From contig CM057452.1 in the NCBI GenBank assembly GCA_016271365.2, positions 1,240,401,001-1,240,465,000 of the forward strand: a stretch of DNA of 64,000 bases, given 5' to 3'. Source of the stretch: Neoceratodus forsteri (Eukaryota; Chordata; Ceratodontiformes; Ceratodontidae). Positions 56,881 to 64,000 of this stretch are shown in pieces. The notes under the pieces were generated by a model. That model did no database searches. It saw only the letters and a program-made list of their open reading frames with translations, and had not been told where the DNA came from. A program made the translations under genes and the position numbers. The number at the start of each line of letters is the position of its first letter. Within the stretch, counting starts at the first letter, position 1.

Positions 56881-58480
56881 AAGGATTTTTGGGCGTGTTT
56901 GATTATACAGTATAATGCTCTTTGGTGGTTGTGGCAAGCATTGCCCTCTTCTGTTCTCTACCACACAGGCTGCAGCACTTTTATTATTTAACCACCTGGC
57001 CCTGGAGATCTACTTTTCCTCCCTAGTCTGTGGAGAATGGCCTGGCTTCTTTAAGTTGCTGGACAACTGAGGCATCAATAATATTAATGTGGTTTCTCCA
57101 CCTTAGGTAATTTCTGGTTGTCCCAGGACACTGTTTACTAAGGGAGACCTGAGCTGATGACTTGCATGAGGGGGTACCTTCTAGGTTTCCATATTCTGCC
57201 CTCTAGGACATAATATTGATGTCTCACCCACATAGTAATCTCATAATGCAATAACGATGACAGAGTAGAAATACCCAGTACACCAGCATTATAATACCAA
57301 TCAAAATATATATTAAAAAGGGAGGTGTAGGAAAGAATAAGGTGACAAAGGAGATAAGTGGGTGTCAAAGGAAAATAAACACATACTGTGTACCAGAATA
57401 TACATATCACTCCCTCTGCCTGCCCACTTGGCAGTACAAGTCCCTGTGCAGTTGCACTCGATGTCTATCATCCCAAAGCCCTAAATTGAGAGATCGCTTA
57501 CCCACTGTGATGTGTACCTCGTGTGCTTGCTGGTAGCTAACCAGATTGCAAGTGGTAGTATATTGGTGACTTGCAGAAAATGATGTAAACAGTAGCAAAT
57601 ACAATTTAAAGGGGTCCCAATTGTAATTCTAAATAGGGCACTGAGCCCTGAGATGATTGTTAGTTTTCTGAATGGGCCTCTCAAATTACAAGATACAAAC
57701 CTGCTGAGGACTTCCAAAGCCCCCACTCCTGGTTTCTCCCAGTTGCCTTCTCTCAACTGAGCATTGTTCCTAAATGACCAAAGCAGATCTCTTCTCTCTG
57801 TATCATCATGGTTTTAGCTCTGGTGATGGATGCTGCAGTCATGGTCAAGGGGGCATATACATTAAAAGGAACTTTTTGTTGCACATCTGGATTTTCTTTT
57901 GCTGTACCACAGGGGAACTGGCCAGCCTGACCCAACATCTCCTCCTTGGTGTACCATTATGTGTGTGCTGCAATTACAGCATCGCAAGTAGGGTGCCGCA
58001 AACAGTTTGCCTGCCATGCTGGTGAAATGGATTTTGTAGCGCTGGCAGGGACTGCACCTTCAGGGTGTTGCACCCCCTTACACCATACACCTCTGACCTG
58101 GAGGTGACTATATTAAGTACGGGGAGGTGTTGGGGGTGTGGGTTGTGTAGCCCTCTGCAAAGAGCCAGAATGTGCACTGGTGCACTGGGCACAATGGTGT
58201 TCAGGAGGCACAATTGCTGGGCACGATGTGCACCATCAGCATTCTGCTGGTGCCCTAATCATGGTTGCAGTTTTTCTTGCTGCTGCAACCTGGTGGAACC
58301 CTCCTCCACACAACCCCAGTTAGTGACATGAACACTCACAGTTGACTGGGATGTGAGTAGGCACTGGCTACTTGAGGCAATTCTACCCTTGCATCATGGG
58401 CCACTGGCATGCTATAGCTCTACCACTGCTCTCAATCTCCTGGGCTCTTGCTGAAGCTGCTGATAGGTGTGGGTTTGTTC
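56881..58480. other. Unassigned sequence
   Basis: About 1.6 kb with several short frames on both strands but no recognised protein family. It lies between the SINE and a CR1 fragment. Confidence 0.35.
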
Positions 58481-59175
58481 AGACTTAAATCTGCTGGTTA
58501 TAAGCAGTCCAAACAATGCAGAAAGGCAGCTGCCATGGCAAAAACAGGATGCTGGGGTGCATAGCTAGAGGCCTCACAAGCAGAAGAAAGGAGGTGATCC
58601 TGCCACTGTACAGATCCATTGTGTGATTGCACCTGGAATATTGTGTGAAGTATTGGAATCCCTACCTGGTAAAGGACATAAATCATATTGAACGGCTATG
58701 GAGAAGGGCAACAGAGATGAGTCAGACTCAGAAAAGCAGCACATGAGGACAGGTAGAGGAGCCTTAATATGTACTTACTGGAGGTTGGAAGGGAAAGGGG
58801 GAGCATGACTAAAACCTTCAAGTACCATAAAGGTATAAACAAGGTGTATCTGAGGAACTGCATTACCTTGAGTGAGAACTGAAGCACAGGAGGACACAAC
58901 TACAAACTAGTAGTGGGAAGGGAGGTTCAAGAAGGAGGTCGGAAGACACATCTTTATGGAGTGGGTGGTGAAAGGGTGGAATGAACTACCAGCAGACAAG
59001 GTTAAAGAGAAGGCAATCAGCAGATTCAAGAAGAGGTGGGACAAGATAAAGGGGAGGGCTAGAGTTGAAGGGGAGGGATAGGAATCACAGTAAACAATAT
59101 AACAGGGGGTCCATATTAAGCAGACTACATGGACCATAGGGCCTTCTTCTGCTGGCAAATTCTCATGTTTCTATA
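58481..59175 (+). mobile_element. CR1 3' fragment (+)
   Basis: The reading ATGGCAAAAACAGGATGCTGG, then TCACAAGCAGAAG, and AGATCCATTGTGTGATTGCACC corresponds to the CR1 block MLGCI..ITSRxKEVILPLY..LVRPHLEY. Further on, a YLLEVGRERGSMTKTFKYH-like stretch (58770-58820), AGGTGGAATGAACTACCAGC and the terminal CTGCTGGCAAATTCTCATG, TTTCTAT are all CR1 features. It is closest to CR1-B. An AATAATAATAA run follows. Confidence 0.8.
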
Positions 59176-59260
59176 ATAATAAATAATAATAATAATAAAT
59201 TTTATATAATATAGCACCTTTCACAAATCAAGGCACTGCACAATCAGATAAAATCAAAGA
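59160..59260. repeat. ATAATA-rich tail and short retroposon end
   Basis: An imperfect (AAT)n run at 59163-59200 leads into TATATAATATAGCACCTTTC, a sequence seen at the ends of many vertebrate SINEs and LINEs. Confidence 0.5.
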
Positions 59261-59375
59261 TACAATAAATATCGATGAAAGTACAGAATCACAGAAGTTC
59301 GGGGTAAGCTTTACCCCACAAAAAGGTCTTTTGTTTATATGATTCCTGACAGAGAAACGATTTAGGGTGTAATAG

Positions 59376-59470
59376 CAGTGTCAGTGGTTCAGTAGCACGC
59401 TCCCCTCAGGGGCAAGAAGACCAGAAGCTTATGGGTTTTAGCCCCACATCAGGTACTTGGAGTAATATCT
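59376..59470 (+). mobile_element. tRNA-derived SINE head, same family as 21660-22005
   Basis: AGTGTCAGTGGTTCAGTAGC (A box region), GGGTTTTAGCCCC (decayed B box) and GGTACTTGGAGTAATATC align with the head and following body of the SINE at 21660-22005. Only the 5' part is left; CR1 sequence begins at once after it. Confidence 0.62.
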
Positions 59471-59474
59471 ATAT

Positions 59475-60890
59475 CAGAGAAAGATAGAATTTGTCAGCAG
59501 GAAAAGACAACTTGGCCCACTGAGTCTGCCTAAATCATTTTCATCTAATCTGTTTCCGCAGACCCTAACTAATCTCCAGCAACCATCCTCCATTCTAGCC
59601 TATTTACTAATATGCTTCTATGTCTATGCCACTCATACTTGAAAATCCCCACTGTTTTCTCCTCCACCCCTGCTACTGGCTGCTTGTTCCAGGCATCTAC
59701 CACATTTTAAGTGAAATGGTACTTTCTCACCTCCCTCTTAAACTCCTTCCCCCCTCCTGCTTCATCACATGCCCCTAGGTCTTGGTGATCTTTCTCTTTT
59801 TTTGCCATAAAAATTCTTATTGTTTCCACAGTTGTGGTAAGCAAGCTCCCTTTGGCAACTGTTCCTGTTGCCTCTCCACCGGACTCCACCTCCCAAGGAC
59901 CTAGCCTGCAGGCTGTATCCCCCATGGATTACCTCTCATGGCAGGGCCAGGGGGAGAGCTGTCTTTCACCTCCCAAGAGAAAACAATTCAGATTGCAAGA
60001 TGGAGTGTCCTGGCAGTGGTGAAGGTAGGAGGTGAGCATGCAGTGAGTCACTGATGCCTGCCCCGCTCTAATTTTTCTACCAGTTTTTTCTCATATAAGT
60101 CCCTGATGTGGACTGCACAAGTTGATGCATGCTTATGGAGGTAAGCACATGCTGTGGAATCCTGCAGCTCTCCATCCTTCATGCTGATCCTGACTCGCAC
60201 TGCCACCAAGCCTCTACCTGTGCAGTATAGTGGCTGTGCCAACAAGCTCTCCCTCCCCAGAAGAGGAGAGATGTCATTGGGATGCTCATCCTCTACCTCT
60301 GGCCAACACCTAGCAACACAAGATCAGTCTTTATAATGTGTTCTTTCACTCTCCTCTCTTCCAGGGTGTACATGTGCAGATACCTCAGTCTATCCTCATA
60401 GGGCTCCTTATGCAACCTCAGCATCATTATGGTTGTCCTCCTTTGGACTGCCTCCATGCAGACTATGTCCATTCTGAGGTACTGCCTCCAAAAATGGACA
60501 CAGTACTCCAGGTGAAGTTTCTCCAGTGAGCGATTCGGTGGCAACATCACCTCCCTCCTCCTGCTGAAGATACCCCTCCCTATGCACTCTAGCATTTCAG
60601 TAGCCCTATCCACTGAGTTGTCACACGGCTCTGCCACTTTGATGTCATGAGTTATGATGATCCCAAGGTCCCTTTCCTGCTAAGTGACTTTCAGTACCTC
60701 TCCCCATCCTATACTTCTTTCCTGGATTTCTGTACCCTAACTACATGATTTTGAACTATTTGGCATTGAAGACCAACTACAATGATCTTAACCACTCCTC
60801 AAGTTTCCCAAGACCCAGCACATTCCCTCTCTACCTCCTTCTGAGTGTCCACCCAATTATAGATTTTGGTATTATCTGCATTACATTAGC
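59475..60890 (-). mobile_element. CR1 fragment (-) with an internal insertion
   Basis: The 3' end is at 59475-59530 (AGATAGAATTTGTCAGCAGG, TTGGCCCACTGAGTC). The minus strand gives KEFKREVRKYHFT near 59740-59707. After a non-CR1 block (about 59800-60330) it gives the RT end: MLECIGRGIFSRRREVMLPP, LHLEYCVHFWRQYL and MYTLEERRVKEHI (60637-60340). The copy is truncated at 60890 right at motif C (ADNTKIYNWV). It meets another CR1 head to head. Confidence 0.82.
59800..60330. other. Unidentified block inside a CR1 fragment
   Basis: About 530 bp interrupts the CR1 C-terminal region between the TLEERR and KEFKREV blocks. A plus-strand frame at 59834-60022 has no recognised domain. Clear duplications at its edges were not found, so a replacement is as possible as an insertion. 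Confidence 0.4.
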
Positions 60891-60892
60891 AG

Positions 60893-62305
60893 GGAGGAGG
60901 CTGTTAGTTATAGGCCAGCCAGCCTGACATTGGTCACGGCAAAGTTAATGGAATCACTGCTGAAGGAAATGATTATGGAATATCTTGAATCCAGTTGGTT
61001 ACAAGACCCAGGGCTGCATGGTTTCACAGGGGAGAGGTCATGTCAAATGAATCTGATAGATATTTTTGGGCTGGATGTCCAAGGAACTAGATTAGGTTGG
61101 AGTGGTGGATGTGGCCTACCTAGATTTCAGTAAGGAATTTGACACAGTTCCACCTAGGAGACTAGTAAGCAAGCTGGGTAGCTTAGGAGTGGGTACAAAG
61201 GTGGTGAACTGGATAAGAAACTGGTTAGAGGATAGGCGACAGAGGGTGTTGGTAAACAGAGTTCACTCCAAGCAAAAGTAGGGTGACCAGCAGAGTGCCT
61301 CAGGGATCAGTACGGGGACTGGATCTCTTTAATGTCTTTACAAGTGACATTGCAAAGGAGCTGGAAGGGAAGATCTGCCTCTTTGAGGATGACACACATT
61401 ATCTACAATAGAGTGGACACTCCATGGGAGTGGAACAGATGAGCAGAGATCTGAGAAAAGTAGAGGAGTGGCCAATGGTATGGCAGTTGGGTTTCAATGT
61501 GAAAAAGTGCAAAATATACTTAGGGCACAGAAACCCAGGGGTGGAGTACAAAATGGGTGGGGTGGTATTGACAACCACCAAGCAGGAAAGAGACCTGGGG
61601 TAATCATATCAGATGACCTAAATGTGGCCACCTGTGTGACAAGGAAGCAGGGAGAGCAAATGGGATCCTGGGGTGCATAGGAATGGATATCACTAGAGGA
61701 AAGAGGGAGGTGGTGTTGCTCCTGCAAAGATCACTGGTAAGTCCCCACTTTGAGCACTGTGTCCACTGCTGGACCCCACATCTCCTGAAAGATGTAGTCA
61801 GAGTGGAGGCAGTCCAGAGGAGGGCAACTAAAATGGTGCAGGGTCTGCATCAAAATCCCTATGAGGAGAGGCTTAAGGCCCTCAATATGTACACCCTGGA
61901 AGAGGAGAGGGAGGGGGATATGATAGAGACCTTTAAATACCTCTTGGGGGTAAATAATGTATAGGATGGTTATATTTTTCAGAAGAAATGGTGCTCAAAA
62001 ATAAAATGACATGCTATGAAGCTGGATGATGGTAGATTCAGGAGAGATGTGAGGGAGTTTTTTACAGAAAGAGTGGTGGATTCCTGGAACAGCCTTCCAG
62101 CAGAGGTGGTGGGGGCAAAAACAGTGCTGGGGTTCAAGGATCCATGGGATAAGCACAAATGAATCATAGTGGAAAGAAATGGAGAGGGCGAAAAAGCTGT
62201 AGATTGAACATGGTCTGATGTAACAGTGTAGGTAGAGGGGAAATGGGCAGATGGGATGGGCCAAGTGGTCCTTATCTGCCATCAAATTCTATGTTTCCAT
62301 AAAAA
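60893..62305 (+). mobile_element. CR1 LINE (+), 5' truncated in RT
   Basis: The copy starts within the RT (YRPASLTLVTAKLMESLLKE near 60910-60970), then LESSWLQDPGLHGFTGERSC, a broken motif A, and CLFEDDTHII near 61378-61405 (FADD to FEDD). Later blocks are GVIISDDLNVATCVTRKQGE, LVSPHFEHCVHCW and YTLEEEREGDMIETFKYLLG at 61890-61945. VVDSWNSLPAEVVG-type sequence lies near 62080-62115. The end is GCCATCAAATTCTATGTTTC at 62278-62297. It is the same family as the copies at 11340 and 32397. Confidence 0.88.
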
Positions 62306-62345
62306 TGCATACCTTCCCTTCCAGTTCTTCTGCAATGTCACTTAT
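62300..62345 (-). mobile_element. Micro-fragment of CR1 RT (-)
   Basis: The minus strand reads ISDIAEELEGKVCIF, the CR1 block immediately before motif C. Only about 45 bp is recognisable, directly next to the 3' end of the plus-strand CR1. It may be the edge of another insertion or a local rearrangement. Confidence 0.55.
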
Positions 62346-63635
62346 TGTCACAGACTTTTTCTGTCTCAGAACTCAGTCTGGGATGCATACCAGTTTTCAC
62401 AACCCTTCAGATGCTCTGAAAGTATTACCTTGGTATGCTGCTACTACTCACTGCAGTCTCACTTGGGGTATCCCTAAATCTGAATCCCACCAGAGCCACT
62501 ACTCTTTCACAGTACAGTGCTCCTTAACCATAGGTCAACTGGCCCACTCCTTCTCTTACAGATGAGAAAACATTTGCTTTAAATATGGTAACTGTAGCCT
62601 GCTTCTTCGATAACAGATAACAGAATTGCCAATTTTCCCCAGTCATCTTTACCTGAAATGCTCAGTCACAGAAAGCATTACATATCTAAGAATAATATTC
62701 AATATTCCACACTATTTATATATGTTACAGGATAATACATAACTAAAGAATATGGGGAATACTGTATTTCTACAAAGATAAAAACAAAACATTTGGAAAA
62801 GATAGAGCACGTGCAGTGTAACCTAACACAAAACTATTTAAATTCTATGCAGAAAAGAAGAAGCTTACCTCAGCTAGTGAGTTATGGCAGATTCAAACCT
62901 GTGATGTTGTCAATTCGAAATCTCAAAGCATAGTTGATGTTTCAGAGAAAACATACTCAACAAATGCTTTCAGCTGGCTGACCCACTACACCCACAATAT
63001 TATATATGCCTCTCTCTCATCATTTCCTAGACCAGTCCTTTGAACTATGTGGACTACCCTATTTCTGGACAGGTCCAAACTGGTTTTGAGGATTGCAGCC
63101 TGGGACTTTTTGTTCTCTGTCTTGCTCACTATGTGGGAATCTGTCTCCTCTACCTGGGCCTTGTTTAAACTTAAACTATACCCTTGGTTGCGAATGAAAT
63201 TCAGCCCTTTGAAGTTTGCCCCAAAACAGCTTGTAGCTGAGAAATGGCCTAGTGTTTGATGTTTAAGTTGAACAAAAGAACAGTTTACAGTACAGAAGAA
63301 GTAGCTGCCTCACCCAATGCCTGTGAGAAGCCAGGAGTGTAATTTTCAAGTCACCCCAGACCTTCCACCTCAGATGAAATAGCTACAGAGGACTAGCTGA
63401 TAATCAGACAAAAATTAAAAAAAGAAGAAACAGCACCCTCTGTAAAAATATATTGCAAGTTATTACATCTGCATCCCCTTGAAAAATGAAATTCTTTTAG
63501 CAACCCTAAATGATTTTTGCTTTTTATGTCAGACATTTTGTCTACCTGCTATGCCCCCAGTTTTCTTAGTCTCTAACAGGCCATTAATTCTTTGAAGCAC
63601 TTCCCTTTCTTCACTGGGCCACTGGTTATTGCCTA
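62346..63635. other. Unassigned sequence next to the gypsy fragment
   Basis: No integrase or other domain was found, although the RNase H at the right edge points this way. The region may include a degraded terminal repeat (for example around 62900-63400), but no paired copy is in the window. Confidence 0.35.
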
Positions 63636-64000
63636 GACTAACCATCTGCATTGCCATGCTGTGACCCACTGTGGTGCCTGATGCCCATGTTATAGGACTG
63701 CAGCACCAGGCTGTGTCTTAACAATTTGGGATTTTGCCCACTGATCCTATAGAGCCATGTGAGGTGGCTGTGGTTGGTGACCAGTGTGGCTGCCCTTTCA
63801 TACAAATATGATTGCGGCTTCTGCAAATCTCAGACAATACCCAGACACTTTTTCTTGATTATGAGATAGGCTTCCTCTCTATGCAACAGCTTTCTGATCA
63901 GGTACATGACAGGGTGTTCCTCTCCAATGTGTGTGACCTGACTCAGAACTGTGGCTTGCCCATGATCAGGTGCATCCGTGTGCACAATGAACTTCAGAGG
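63636..64000 (-). pseudogene. Ty3/gypsy RNase H fragment
   Basis: Reading the minus strand from 64000 gives LKFIVHTDAPDHGQATVLSQ, then GEEHPVMYLIRKLLHREEAY. After a stop come LVTNHSHLTWL and LQSYNMGIRHHSGSQHGNAD. These match the RNase H domain of Ty3/gypsy polyproteins (TDAS..GxGAVLSQ, LVTDHxxLxWL, GxxNxNADxLS). The first Asp is kept, the catalytic Glu position is Lys (IKKKCLGI), and the TDH Asp has become Asn. The copy is therefore inactive. The element continues beyond the right edge, where the reverse transcriptase would be expected. No integrase follows within the window. Confidence 0.9.

Noticed and set aside
59475..62305. Single CR1 insertion with a twin-priming inversion
   Set aside because: Both halves include a 3' end, which twin priming of one RNA would not give.
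1..64000. CRISPR arrays, rRNA, bacterial operons or phage
   Set aside because: The direct repeats found are long units or simple repeats without spacers, and all coding similarity is to eukaryotic retroelements.

Overview
This is a vertebrate nuclear window with no host gene that I can support. It is almost entirely transposable elements in different states of decay. L1-type, CR1-type and L2-type LINEs, Penelope-like elements (PLEs), a DIRS tyrosine-recombinase retrotransposon, a Ty3/gypsy fragment, a pogo-like DNA transposon piece and MIR-like/tRNA-derived SINEs occur together. DIRS and PLE copies argue against mammal or bird. The mixture fits best an amphibian (caecilian, frog or salamander), but a lungfish or a non-avian reptile cannot be excluded. 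No rRNA, CRISPR array, bacterial operon or intact tRNA gene was seen.

Layout. 1-585 unassigned; 586-1950 PLE reverse transcriptase remnant that carries a 115-bp hammerhead-bearing insertion; 1951-4673 L2-clade LINE (+); 4674-7570 DIRS (+); 7571-10130 AT-rich sequence with three hammerhead-like PLE ends and a strong hairpin; 10131-14091 two CR1 pieces (+); 14705-21488 a full-length L1 (+) with target-site duplications; 21489-26471 mostly unassigned with SINE and PLE tails; 26472-39074 one old CR1-group LINE (called LINE-C here), interrupted by a CR1 3' end, a 6.9-kb compound insertion (itself holding an L2 and a CR1) and a MIR-like SINE; 39075-45265 a full-length L1 (-) with a perfect 16-bp target duplication; 46030-47200 PLE 3' half with GIY-YIG endonuclease; 48750-56128 a pogo-like DNA transposon split by a complete CR1 (called CR1-B, -, 49033-55803); 56129-59470 MIR-like SINE, CR1 and SINE fragments; 59475-62305 two CR1 copies head to head; 63636-64000 gypsy RNase H (-).

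The order of insertion can be read from the nesting. LINE-C is older than the TAAA-flanked insertion, which is older than the L2 and CR1 inside it; the MIR-like SINE and the minus-strand L1 also landed in LINE-C. The pogo-like element is older than CR1-B. Removing the 6.9-kb insertion restores the LINE-C endonuclease frame across its junction.

The most unusual observation concerns LINE leaders. CR1-B appears to start with a tandem array of six units of about 285 bp (the outermost truncated), placed like the promoter monomers of mouse L1. LINE-C also has a duplicated 467-bp unit just upstream of its ORF1, and that unit contains a ZNF143/Staf-type motif. If these are real 5' leaders, two CR1-group families here independently carry monomeric promoters. 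A second theme is hammerhead-ribozyme-like PLE ends, including a 115-bp insertion flanked by a 13-bp duplication.
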